Source: Monosporascus cannonballus (Eukaryota > Ascomycota > Sordariomycetes > Xylariales). From it: a stretch of 64,000 nucleotides of DNA. The DNA lies in contig QJNS01000082.1 in NCBI GenBank assembly GCA_004154925.1, forward strand, positions 186,001-250,000. Direction: 5' to 3'. Position 1 is the stretch's first letter; every line of letters begins with the position of its first letter. Under the pieces are notes generated by a model. That model worked only from the letters and a program-made list of their open reading frames with translations. It did not search any database and was not told the origin of the DNA. Of the stretch, positions 1-12,600 are shown piece by piece. The position numbers and the translations under genes are program-made.

Positions 1-2200
1 ATTTCGCTATTTGATATAATTGTTTTATTTTTGATATAAAATTATTTTTAAGGAAAATTATTATATTTAGTCAGGCGGTTAAAATATATTTTTTTATTTT
101 AAAGTCTAATTAATCTTAGCCTTAATAATTAAATAAATAATAATTAACGTTTTTATACATTTATTGAAAATATCGTTAAATTCGAAAAAATTAATATATA
201 TTATATTAAAAGGTTTGTTTTTTAACCGGTTCCCGTTATAATTTTTTTTTTGCATTTTAATAACTTAATAATCCTAATATTAAATTATTAAAGGTAAATG
301 AATTTTCGTTCCGGTAATTACATATATTATTTTTTCGAATACGCGTAAATTTAGGTAAGTTAATTTTTGTTGTTATATTATAATATTTCCTTTTAAAGGT
401 TTTAAAGAAAATCGAGAATTATTACCGTAACACTTTTATTATTGGATTAATTTTGGAAATAAGAATTCTTAAATTAAAAGTTCTGGAATAAAGTTTTCGT
501 TTTTACTTTTAAAGATAATTTTATTTTTTTTAAATTATTTTCGTTTTTCGGGACGGCAACGATAAGCTTTTTTTTAACTATTATAAAAATTATTAAAGTA
601 ATATTATTATCGTTAGTTTCCGGTATTACTTTAATATAATACATAATAGGCAGGTATTCGATCTAATTAATTTTAATTATTTTTATATTTAACGCCTTAT
701 AATATATAATATCGATTTCGTAATTTTAATAAATCCCGGCCTGTTAAAATAATTTGTACAAAATTAAGTTAATATATATTTTAAGGATATATAAATAATT
801 TTTTAAAAAGAAAATATTAAATTTTTCTAACGGTATAATAAGTATAAATTTTCGTATATGTTCGCTTATAATATCGAAATACTTTTTTCCTGTTAAAAGT
901 TTTTTATTAATTATTGGTAAATATAAATTTAAAAAATTAATTTTGCGATTTGTTATATGGAAATTAAAATAAGTATTTAATAACGTAAACCTTTTTAAGT
1001 TATATGCAGTAATAATATTATTAATATATATATTCGTAAAAAACCTTTTAACAAAAATTATTAAAGTTAATTAAAGGGCCGATAATTTATCGTTATTTTA
1101 AATATATTTAATAATAACTTTTAATACGTAAATGTCGTTCGAAATACGTTTATAAATTTTTTTTTCTGATTTTAAGATTTTCGGTTTATTTTAAAAGTTT
1201 AATGTTTTTATAAATATAAGGGCATTTTTTAAAAGTATGTAGTCTTTTATATAAATATTGTTTTATTAAATAATTATAGTAATTATTATTATTATTATTA
1301 TTGTTATTATAATAATTATTAGCTTTTTTTATTTAATTAGGAGTTTTTTTATTTAAGATAACCTTAAACGCTTTTTATAATATTTATTTTGCAGTAACGC
1401 CCTGGATTTTTCGTAACTTTATATGGCTTCGGAATCGTTTTACGAATTTTTGTATTAAGGAAATTCCGTAACGTTTTTATTTTTAAATATAAGTTTTTTT
1501 ATTTTAGCCCTTAAAATAATAAAGAAATTAAATATATAGGTATTAACAACTTTTAGGAAATTAAAATAGCCATAATAATTTATAATAATTAATATTTAAA
1601 ATATCGTAACTTTTATATATATTTTTAATATATAAATAATTAAGTAATTATGTAGATTTTATTAATTTTTAATATTTATTTATATCGAATATTAATTTCG
1701 TAAATTTAAACATTATTATTAAGTTTAAATTTTATTTTTTAAAATAATTAGCTTTTTTTTAAAACGTAACTTTTTTCCACTATATTTAATAATAATTAAG
1801 GTAAACGAATTAATTTAAGAACGTATTAACTTTAACAAATACCTTTTTTTAAGCAATATATAAGGATTACTTCCTATTATATGCCTTTAAGGCTTTTTCG
1901 AACTTCGAATAATTCGGATTAGTTAAAACATATTCGTTAATTATTTTATTTTAAAAATAATAAAGCTTAAGAAAAATCGGTATTATTAATTAAAGTAATA
2001 TTTAGGTTACGTTAAAGTTAATATATGCCTATAACATACTAATTTTCGTACTAACGTAAAATTCAAAAATGTTATATTTTTAAAGGTTTTTTTCTTCTGT
2101 AAATATCTAAAAATACTTCCTGAAAAAAATGCGTTAAAATCTATTAATTAAATAATTATGGCTTTAGAAATAATACAAAAAGTAAATGGGCTAAAATAAT
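1..2200. repeat. AT-rich RIP-degraded DNA, unassigned
   Basis: This stretch is extremely AT-rich, dominated by TpA steps and homopolymer T/A runs, with no open frame of any useful length on either strand. The base composition and density of stop codons match the clearly identifiable RIP-damaged transposons in the right half of the window, so I infer an old repeat. I could not assign a family: no LTR pair, terminal inverted repeat or recognisable protein motif was found, and the element may extend beyond the left edge. Composition rises gradually to normal between about 2200 and 2500. Confidence 0.6.
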
Positions 2201-3163
2201 TAAAAACGTAATAATTAGGCGATGGATATCCTTAATAACGAAGCAGTAAATGTACCGTAAAAACGACAGCGAGGTTCCGAATAGCTTTAACAAAACATAT
2301 ATAATAAGTATATCAAAACGCAGTTAAAAAGAAATGCGGACCGGGCTTATAACTATAAAACCCTACATTACATATAAAAGCATATAACTAAAAAAAAGGT
2401 GTATTAAAGGTTGCATAACCTCTAGAAGGTCCTTTGTAAAAGGTGAAGGTGGTGAACCTTCCTTAAATACATATAAAAACAGTGGTACCCAAGAGATAAT
2501 GATACCGGATTAACCGAAGCAATTTCCACTAGCTTGTTAGCAAACTAAGCCATGGCGTAGCTAGGTTCAACATAACGTTAAGTGAGCAGGATTTTAGACA
2601 CAATAACCCTCGTCCACTCCGTTCGCAGGCTCACTACATTAAAACGAGGGCATGGAACACCGACTTCGTGTTTCCATCCTTCCTTTTCTTAGACGTGCAT
2701 TTGCCCTCTGGGGTAATCTGCTATATTTAACGGGTTCCCTGCATAAGCGGATATTGCAAGCAAGGCATTATCAAAAATGGACTATAAAATAAAGTTTTAT
2801 ATCATAGACGGAATCCGATGGCATTTCTTTGAAAGGGTGATATCTTGCCTTTATAGTAACCTGTGAAAATATTCCAAATTCTTAGCAAAACATATGTAAT
2901 GGTTTAGTGGCCTGTATCCCAGTAAATCGAGTGATAAGAGTATCCCAAGCACGCTTCGAAGCCGGCAGAAGCACACTTTAGCCTGGGAACACTCTCTTCT
3001 CGAAACCCTGTGGTGCTCAAAACAGCCGAAGTCCGATCAGGGATTCCATTATCTAGAGTCATTAACGTGAGTATAGTACACCATACGGAAACGAAGTGCC
3101 GAGTTAGGTCTTCGGACCAAGTCCAGCTACTATATACATCCTCCGTAGCCGATCTGTGCTCAT
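2201..3163. other. Transition into gene island, no gene seen
   Basis: Base composition shifts here from the AT-rich block to balanced DNA. Short frames exist on both strands near 2904-3246 but they overlap the 3' end of the rhodopsin-domain gene and look like shadows. This interval would hold the 3' untranslated region of that minus-strand gene. I see no conserved protein signal, RNA gene or repeat. Confidence 0.4.
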
Positions 3164-4611
3164 CTATGACCCCTCCATCCACGGATGCTGACGATTCGTG
3201 GAGGAAATATATGAGACCTTGGACGCGGATTCCTCTTCTCTGGTGAATTCGGTGATTTGCATGATTCCCCCCGTTACGGGACCCCTTAATCTGGCGCTCC
3301 CCATTTCCTGCAGGGGGACCTCGTCCTGGTTGTCCATTTTCCTGTATGCGCTCGTAAGAGACGGATTATGGTTACTTGTCCTCCACAAATGTCCTTTTCG
3401 GCAATTTTCCAGCCCTGTAACGGTACTAGACCGGAATGACAATGGCGCTAGGAAGCGGCTGACCATTCTAGGTAACCCACCAAAAGCTTTAGGGACCGCA
3501 GGGACACAAAAGACGATAAGAACACAGGTCATCTCCCCTATTCCCCACATGAGCGTGTTTGCAGCCAGATATACTCGATCGCCTGAATAGTCCAGGGCAA
3601 CCGTGGCCTGTATCCGGACAGCGGCGCAAATACATGCCCTACAGGCGATCAATCATCAGTCTCAGTCCACCAAGTACGTTAAGACGGTGAAGAATAAAAT
3701 GATGTAGGGGTGACTCACACCAAACCCATGGAGAATGTGGTGGAGACGCCGACTTTTTGCATCTTTTTCAAATTCAATTTCCATATGACTCTCTGGGGTA
3801 GAATAAGGATGAAAATGTCAATGACCAGGTTGGAGACAGCAATGGAGACATCCATGGCATGCCTATTGATACAGTTGCCAGGGACCCAAGGACGCCACGT
3901 CTTCTCCCGGGGAATGCAGGAAAAATGTGTTCCGAAAATGTTCGCCGTGTGCATGACAGCGTTGGCTAAGATGACTGCATGCGAAGTCCAGTAAAACTTG
4001 TCCCGAGTGCTCTGCGGGACGAATATATGTGTCCATTCCAATAGAATGGCGGTTTTCGCGAATATCATGAGGAGGGAGTAGAAGGTGAGATATATATATA
4101 TAATCTAACACGTATTAGTACCATTACCTCCTTTCAAGCCAGCCGTAACGTACAGTAATGTGCGCTTCCAGGTCTCTAACCAAGAGATTCCACTGGTGAG
4201 CCCAGAGGCCTATTTCTCGCGCGAGCTTGACCATACACCAGGTAATAGAGGCATAGCATGCCTAAGTAAATTGTTGTCAGTATCAAGAGCTACGGGGAAA
4301 GGTGCGGCAAAACATACAAATGCCATCAGTCCTAAATCTAGAGCGGATTAGAAATAAAGAGCGGCTCTCCTGGGTACGGTAAGCTTACAATCTTCCAGCC
4401 TCACATTCTTCACACAAACCACACGGGAGTACACACGAATCAGAGCAATGATTGTTGTTAGAACTAAGCATGTGCCGGTAACCCAGAGCCCTAATTCATT
4501 TTGGTTGGGCGGATTGTCGAAGTTCGGGGTCGCCCCCTCGGGCGGGCTCATTGCGGGTCGATTCAATAGTGCCTCCTCCTGTTCTGGAGAAGGCACAACT
4601 CCAGATGCCAT
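3164..4611 (-). CDS. Rhodopsin-domain (SAT4/PTH11-like) integral membrane protein, 5 exons
   Basis: Exons on the minus strand are 4611-4389, 4337-4318, 4261-4154, 4104-3719 and 3638-3164; the introns are 51, 56, 49 and 80 nt, each GT..AG, two with clear branch motifs (ACTGAC, TACTAAT). Joined, they give one open frame of 403 residues. The order matches the fungal rhodopsin-domain family: first membrane segment GLWVTGTCLVLTTIIALIRV (residues 41-60), the VRLEDY motif after it, GLWAHQWN, then the HFSCIP...W.P...CINR loop and ISVAV/ILILP-type helices, about seven membrane spans followed by a polar cytosolic tail of about 85 residues. Known members sit in the plasma membrane; some are PTH11-like sensors, most are uncharacterised. 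It is transcribed away from the PKS across a shared 2-kb gap. Exon 2 is only 20 nt, so annotation programs may miss it. No damage is visible. Function and ligand cannot be told from sequence. Confidence 0.85.
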
Positions 4612-6600
4612 GGTATGGTGACTTTGGGCTATGTCAATCGCAGCTTGGATTCTCCAGTTCGTATTTCATAGATGATGCTCTCGCACAACGAGAGGTCCCC
4701 TTGAAAAGACACCTCCGAATATCTGGATATGTTGGGCGGAAATATGAACTCGATGTCACTGAAGAGCTTGTACGCCGGCTCCTCGGAAGGGGGGAAGAAA
4801 GGGGCAATTGAAATCTTTCTTGGATCAATACCCCGTGTAGGGGGTGCACTGAGACATCCGGAAAAGCCTCTTCGGGCGCATCCGCCGAGGTCTCGGCACC
4901 AGGTGGTGGCAGTAAGCACATGAGAGTCTAGACGAGCTCCTGCGGTCAGCAATGGCGCCAAGCGCAAATTTTGTGTTCCATATAGTGATTGGAGGCGGGC
5001 TATATTCTCCCACCTCAATGTGGTCGATCTCCTGCATATTGAATAAGCATGCTTCTCACGCACAAAACCGAATATCACCCCAGTGTGCCGATTGGCCAAT
5101 GCTGATGATCCTGTCATCCTTGGGCCCAGTCCGGTCGGTGCCAGTTGGCTGCGGTGATCGTATGGGCGGGGAAGGATTAACTAGGGGGCCTGACAGGATG
5201 GGTTTAATGCAGTTTCAATGCCCCAAGGGTTTATGCCAATGTGGATGTGTAGCGCCGTCTCGGAATAACAGGCGGGAAATGGTGTCCCATCCACAACTTT
5301 TGTATTACCACCGTGTTGCGTACCGCTAGGAGTCCTGAATACGGATTGCTTACCGTACACCGCAGCTTGACGCTCACTGGGACTGACCTATTATTCATTA
5401 TTACAGCTGTTATAGTTACTACGGTGTCAGGCAAAAGTTTTCGCATATTGTCAGGTAGCAGTGGGTCGCGCTAGTAGCCACGCCCATACAAATGAGGTAC
5501 AGTCTTTCCCTAGGTCAACCGCAGGTACTTAAATAGAATTGCCATACACTAATCCGAGGTAGGTTACTATGAGGTGGGGCTTATGACCCAAATACCTGAC
5601 TATGAAAAAATAATAAAAGGCTTTTTATATACTCTAAGAGCATTGATAACTAACAGAGACGCCCTTATTCTGCAACAGCAGCATCATATCCAACCATTGT
5701 AACTCAATTTATATTAGGCAGAATTGAGGGTTATCATGAAGGGCATTTAGCTATGGGAAAAGGGAATGCTGAAGAGCCGCAATTGCATACCGGGTTCCGG
5801 CCCAAATGAGAAACTCGCATATTATTATCACCGGTGCCAGCCGTGCCGCGAACTTCTACGTAGAACGTACTCAACGCTTTGCACAACCAGATCAACATGC
5901 TCCTAATGAGAGGGGATCCATACGCCTTCGATATGTATCTGTACCGTGACAATATTCCTGCGGGTAAGAACGAAATACGACCTCCCTAATTAGGGTGTTG
6001 TCCTGCCTGATCCCTCACGCTCGGATTAGCAAATCACGATGACGCCAAGGGATATGTTTCTGTTCATGTTGCCACTGAGCTGCCAACGTGCATGATTTCA
6101 GTGAACACATGCTTGCCAAACTTGATTTGCCTTAAATCAGCTGATCCACCAGAACAGTCTGCAGATATCTACTCCGAAAACCCACAAGTCTCCGGAGACT
6201 GCTGCAACCGAACAGCGTCAAAGTCTACTAGGAATACACTACTAAAGGAGATGAACAGCCGAATGCGGCCTTCCGTAGTGTGCAGATAAGTAGTTACACC
6301 ACCGCTCGCCCCCAAACCTAACATGAGGGTCCGATTGAAATTACCACATCCTACGCACATTTCTTGTGTGATTCGCAATGTCGTCCATCCCTGATATTGA
6401 CTAGACTGCATTGTCTGAGTATTTCCATGCGAAACCTACATGCTTCTCGCCCCGCCACGTAGCCTTGCGACGAGGAATCTAGATACATAGAAAAAAATCT
6501 GAAGCCCGGTGAAAAGGCAACCTCCCTTTCCATTTTAAGACTATTCAAGCGGGTTCTAGGACAAAATCGTTGTAAGATTGAGGAGAGTCTCTCAGCCATC
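4612..6600. promoter_or_regulatory. Divergent intergenic region between rhodopsin gene and PKS
   Basis: Two kilobases of balanced DNA separate the start codons of the two divergent genes, so it must contain both promoters. Several open frames occur (for example 4629-5117 minus, 162 codons, and 4952-5329 plus) but none gives a family I recognise, and overlapping frames on both strands argue that they are chance. I could not identify a specific regulator site or a TATA box with confidence. One stretch at about 5859-5998 (plus) looks like a possible exon and is listed separately. Confidence 0.4.
5859..5998 (+). other. Possible orphan exon or gene remnant
   Basis: After an AG (TACGTAG|AAC) a plus-strand frame is open for about 45 codons and contains protein-like text such as MLLMRGDPYAFDMYLYRDN, followed by GTAAGA, a plausible 5' splice site, at 5952. 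No convincing upstream or downstream exon could be joined in frame, and I do not recognise the family. It may be a leftover of a decayed cluster gene between the two intact genes, or chance. Confidence 0.2.
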
Positions 6601-9600
6601 ATGGATCCTATTGCCATTGTGGGCTTCTCCTTCAGACTGCCGCAGGAGGCACTCGACGAGCGCAGCTTTTGGGATATTCTGCAAAGCCGGAGGAGTTTAA
6701 TGACACCATGGCCCGAGTCACGCCTCGATCTCGATAGCTTTTACGATGGTAATGAGCATAGGAAGCCATATATGGTATGCTCAGTTCTCCTAGTTGCCTC
6801 CGCCTCTTTAACAGTGTGACAGTTTTCTGCCCGTGGGGGGCACTTCTTGAAGGGTGATGTGGCCGCATTTGACGCCCCCTTTTTCTCTATAACTGAGAAT
6901 GAGGCAATTGCCATGGATCCGCAGCACCGCTTGGCGCTGGAAACTTCTTACAGGGCGTTAGAGAACGGTCCGTACTCCGGTAGTTGGTGTGGATAGATTG
7001 AATGCCATTTTGCTGATAAGTATACATAGCTGGCATTTCGGTGGAAAGTATTCGGGGCTCCCGGACTGCGGTCTTCGCGAACTCATTCCTGGACGACTAC
7101 AGCACCATCCTAACCAAAGACCTTGATACAATTCCTCGCATGGCAGCTACAGGAATCGCTTCCTCCATTATTCCGAATAGGGTCAGCTGGTATTTCAATC
7201 TGCTGGGCCCAAGCGTATACGTAGACACTGCATGCTCCGGAAGCCTGGTTGCTCTTGACCTCGCCTGCCAGTCTATACGCAATGGAGACGCTTCGGCCGT
7301 TAGTCCCCTCAACCCTCCCACTTCCTTTCCTTCCACCACTTTTCGGTCTCTTTCAAATAAGGTGACAAGTCCTTAACAATACACTTTCCAGGCACTGGTT
7401 CTTACCACCAATTTGCTTCTCGCCCCTGAAACATCCATACGTCTGTCGAACATGAATTTTCTCTCACGTGACAGTCTGTCTTTTAGTTTCGACTCGCGTG
7501 CAAATGGCTACGCAAGGGGTGAGGGCGTTGTTTGCCTCGTCATAAAGTCGCTGTCCAAGGCCGTCCAGGAGGGCGATATGGTCAGAGCGATTATTCGCTC
7601 GACTGGGACGAACCAGGACGGCCGTACACCAAGTCTTTCCCAACCACATCCCCAGTCCCAAGAACGTCTAATCAGAGAGGTGTATCAAAGGGCTGGACTA
7701 TGCTTCGATGCAACCCGTTATGTAGAAGCCCACGGTGCGTGTTTCTTTCTTTTTCACCATCTACAATTCCCACCTTCTTCCTGTCTGATGCCTTTGTATG
7801 AAGAGGATTTATTTACTTGGAGCTGGTATACCAGGCACCGGGACCGCAGTTGGAGATCCCGTAGAGATGAAGGCTATTGGAGGGGTGTTCAGAGGACATA
7901 GATCCGCCGAATTACCTCTCTATGTGTACGTTGGTCATTCAACGCTCGGATAGGAATGTAAGCTTTGCTCATCATAGTCTGACAGGGGCTCCGTAAAATC
8001 GAACATTGGCCACCTTGAAGGGAGCAGCGGCCTTGCAGGCATTATCAAGACAGTCCTAACACTCGAAAGGGGCATTATTCCTCCAAATGCTCTTTTCGAG
8101 AAGATCAATCCAAACATTGATGCTAACCTCTTACACATCGAAGTACGCGACCCCCTGTCACACGATAACGTCGGTTAACAAAGCACGAAGGTACCGACCA
8201 AATGCATACCATGGCCTGTGGAAGGCTTGCGCCGGGCTTCTGTAAGCTCCTTCGGTATCGGAGGGACCAACGCGCACGCCATACTGGACGACGCGTGTCA
8301 TTACCTGCATAGCATAGGGGTGCACGGCAACCATCTCTGTACTATGGGAGGTTTGTCCAACGGGCTTTTCAGTAAGGGGGTCGAGTTATCCCCAAATCCC
8401 GCGATCTCTTTTGGGGCTAGGCAAACGACTTCCGGAACAGATGGAAACGGAGCCCTCCAGGCGTCCGAAAGGACTCCGAATTTACAGCGGGCCAACGAAC
8501 CCGAACTGGCCGGAGAGGGGACTGGCACCCCGACATCTTCCGGGCCACTCAAATTGCTCGTTTGGACGGCAGCCGACGAAAAAGCTGTCCAACGCGCCGT
8601 CGATGGGTACGAGTTGTACCTAGACCAGGAGATTGCTGGATGTCCCACCAGATTTAATCAACTAGCATACACTTTGGCGGCTCGGCGACAACACATGGAG
8701 TGGCGCACCTTCGCAATCCTCAACACTTCTAACGGGGGTAAGACGAGTGACAGACTAATTACAGCTGCACCAGTCCGTGTATCCAAGCAAAGAGGGGCTG
8801 CACTCGTATTCACGGGTCAAGGGGCGCAGTACCCAGCAATGGGCTTAGAACTTGTCCAGTTCCAACCCTTCAAGCAGACATTGCATCAGCTAGATAAAAT
8901 ATTTGCAAGCCTAGGTTGCGAATGGTCGCTGTTCGGTAAGTAGCTGCCAGCTTGCCATAAGGCTTTTAGCATCAACGTTCTAAGCGCACACAGACGAGCT
9001 GGTTAGCAACGACATTGGGCATCCAGAATTTAGTCAACCTTTGTGCACAGCGCTTCAGATTGCACTAGTTGAGCTGTTGAAGAGCCTCGGAATCGAGCAA
9101 ATGGCTGTTTGTGGCCACTCATCTGGTGAGATCGCTGCCGCGTAAGTCGAGTCACAGCAAGACCTTGGAAGTAACGCGCTGATGTTAAGCCGGAATACGA
9201 TAGCTATGCGGTAGGGGCGCTGTCACAGGAGGCAGCCTGTAAGGTGGCCTACTACAGAGGACAGCTGGCTAGCAGACTCAAGGCCACAGCCACCTCGCCA
9301 GGGGCCATGATCTCCGTGGGATTGTCTAAGGACGGTGTCCTAGACTACCTAGCAAGACTTCCACCGCCCTCCTCAAACATTGTCAACGCAGACACCGTCC
9401 GCGTTGCATGCATTAACAGCCCATGGAATTGTACACTCTCTGGATCGGAAGATGCCATCGAGACACTTCGAGAACAATTGGAAAGAGATGGCATTTTTGG
9501 CCAAAAGCTAAACACTGGCGTCGCGTACCACTCCCCGGCCATGCTGGAGGTAGCATCTGAGTACCATAAACTCTTAGGCTCCCTAGACGTAGGTACAGAG

Positions 9601-12600
9601 AGGGGCCAAACGATTCCAATGGTCTCGTCTGTAACCGGAGCTGTAGTATCTCCGCGCACATTAGGTCAAGCGCAGTATTGGGTTGACAATCTGATCTCCC
9701 CCGTCCGGTTCAGTGAAGCAGTTCTCCACCTCATGCAACTAAGCAAGCACGGCATTCTGGACGCTGCAACTATCACCGACTTCATCGAGGTTGGCCCACA
9801 CGCCGCATTACGCCGTCCGATTAATGACACGTTAGCTCACGCATTTTCACCCCATAGGGAAATGCAACCCCGGTATCATGCAGTCTTGCAAAGGGGAAAG
9901 GCACCGCTCTATACCCTCTTGGGAGTGCTAGGGCAACTATTCTGTCATGGGTATAAAGTCTCTATCCTTAGAGGAAATCGCCAATCTACCAAGGCGCAGC
10001 CATTTTTGGTGGACTGCCCCGCGTACCCCTTTGACCACTCTCGCAGATATTGGGCTGAGTCGAGGTTCAGCCGCGACTCGAGACTACCGGGCAGCGTCCC
10101 TGCAAGTGTCCTTGGAAAGCGTTCGCACGATTGGAACCCTCTCGAGCCGCGGTGGAGACACATTCTATCTCCGGATACGGTGCCTTGGCTCGGGGACCAC
10201 GTGGTGAGTCCTTGACACCTTGTCCGAAGAAGAACCTAGGCTAATTGGCGAGTTTGTGTGCATCTCCAGGTCAGCAACAAGGTGCTACTACCGGGGGCGG
10301 GTATGTTGATAGCGGCGATTCAAGCAGCTACTCAATATATGTCTCCCAGTCGCAAGATCGCTGGCTTTTACTTCAAGGAAGCGCACTTCTTGCAACCTAT
10401 CGTGATCGATGATGAGAAGGGCGCAACAGAGATGGTTACTCACCTTCGGCCCCGGCCGCCTCAATCTCCCGGAAGTGAGCCAGCGTGGCTTGAAGTCAAA
10501 ATTTTCACGTATGCTAACGACCGGTGGACTGAATGTTTTGAAAGCACTCTCCAGGTTCGGGATGAAAAAGTCACGGGACAGATGGATGCTGATAATGAAG
10601 AGCGCTTGGAGAGGGAACGCGTCACCCGTCAATATCAGCACGCAGTTGAAGACTGCACGACGCCGATCGACCCACGGTCCTTTTACAACTTCATCCATGA
10701 CTTTTCTAGCATTCGCTACGGGCAATCATTCCAACTTCTCCGAGATATCGAATGGAATGGACGCGAGTGCTCTGTAGCCTCCATCAAGGCAGCCAGGCCG
10801 GGCCTGCAGGATAAGAGAGATCTAGTCCACCCCGCGGCGTTGGATGCGGCCGTGCAACTTGCAGTGGTCTCACTCTCCAAAGGTCTGGCCAGATTAGACG
10901 CGACGCTGGTTCCGAACAAACTCTTCAATACATGGATATCAACAAAATGGCTAAACTCGAGCTCCGTTAAAGTCCTGTCCGAAACGCGACTCAGGCCGGG
11001 AGGATCACGCGCTATTTCCACCGTTCATGTACTAGGCGACGAGGGCTCACTACTGTGCACAATGGAGCGACTTGTATTGGCGGCGGTATCGCATCACAAG
11101 GCTCCTCGAAAGGATTCCATGCTCTCGCATGGCATCGATTGGAAACCGCAGCTGAGCTTGCTAAGCCCACGACAACTACACCAGTGGTGCCATGCCAACG
11201 CCGAAACCAGGAACGAAGCGAGCGTCGCCAGCTACTATCATAACCTTGGGTCTGCCTTATTGTCATCTGTGCGGAGAGTCCTCATGGAGCTTTCGGCAGA
11301 AGACCTTCGGACGGCCCCGGCTCACATGCAGATGTACATAGCATCTATGGAATATCACATTTCTCGACGCCCTGGTGATTCGGATCATGACGAGGCACAC
11401 GTCGAGACGCTCCTGCAACGATGCGAGGAGGAGAGGCCCGCATGGAAGCTAAACCGGCACGTGATTCGCAATCTACGCGAGCTCATCACCGGAAAGATGA
11501 ATGCCCTGGAGCTGTTCTTCCATGAAAACATGGCCGAGGAGTATTACAAATGGGTTTTTAACCAGATATGTGATGTGCGGTTCCGGAGGCTACTAACCTT
11601 GCTCTCCCATGAGAACCCAGGAATTCGAATCCTGGAGGTGGGCGCCGGAACAGGCGGGATGACCTCGCACGTGTTGCCCGTCCTCCAGGAATTTGAACGC
11701 CAGGATGGGTCAGCCTGCTTCTCCGAGTACACGTACACGGATATCTCACCCGCCTTCTTGGATGATGCCAAGCGAAAGTTTCAGGATTGCCAGGGAAGGA
11801 TATCATTCCACACACTCGACCTGGAGCGAGACTCGCGCGAGCAAGGGTTTGCAGCAGGTAGCTTTGATGTCGTGGTTGCCGGCAGTGTTATACATGCGAC
11901 CTCAGATCTGGCTGCCACGCTTCAGAACATCCACCGGCTTCTGACGCCAGGGGGGCATCTACTGTACTTCGAACTCACTGCGGACGACGACCCCTGTTTG
12001 AATGTCCCATGGGGATTGCTACCCGGATGGTGGATGTCCAAGGAAGAATGGCGGACAAACTCACCCCTGATAAGCGAGCACCGATGGGATCAAACCCTGA
12101 GGCAGGCGGGGTTCTCAGGGAACGATGTAATTCTACGGGATCACGAGGATGACGCTTGCCATTTGTGGAGTATGATGATCTCGACGAAAGTTTCCACCGC
12201 CGACGAGGCCTCTAAATGTGAACCACGACAAGACCGGGGTATCGTGCTGGTCATTGATCCCAACTCGCGTGAGCAGGTTGCTTTATCACAGTTGATTGTG
12301 GACACACGAAAAGCGATAGCCGTGTCGCTCCATTCGTTACAGGACATTGAATGGAAGGAAGGCGAGACGGTCATTTCTCTTCTCGAGATTGGCAAACCTC
12401 TCCTCGCGACCATATCCGAAGCGTGTTTTTCTGATGTTAAATCCCTAATTCAGAGATCTTGCAAACTGTTATGGGTCACTTCCACAAGCGTCCAGGACGC
12501 CGAGTATCCCTCATACAGCCTGGCAATCGGGTTTCTGCGAACCGTTCGCTCAGAAGCATCCGAAAAACATATCGTGACGATATCAATCGAGTCAGCTGAT

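Noticed and set aside
1..2200. Copia-like coding traces
   Set aside because: Some minus-strand text looked vaguely retrotransposon-like, but no diagnostic motif could be fixed, so only an unassigned RIP block is reported.
4629..5117. 162-codon minus-strand ORF as a gene
   Set aside because: Three overlapping frames on the minus strand and one on the plus strand are open in the same place, and none contains a motif I recognise; open frames here are probably chance in GC-balanced DNA.
6351..6617. Minus-strand ORF of 88 codons overlapping the PKS start
   Set aside because: It overlaps the start of the PKS on the other strand and has no protein-like motif; the PKS frame is far better supported.
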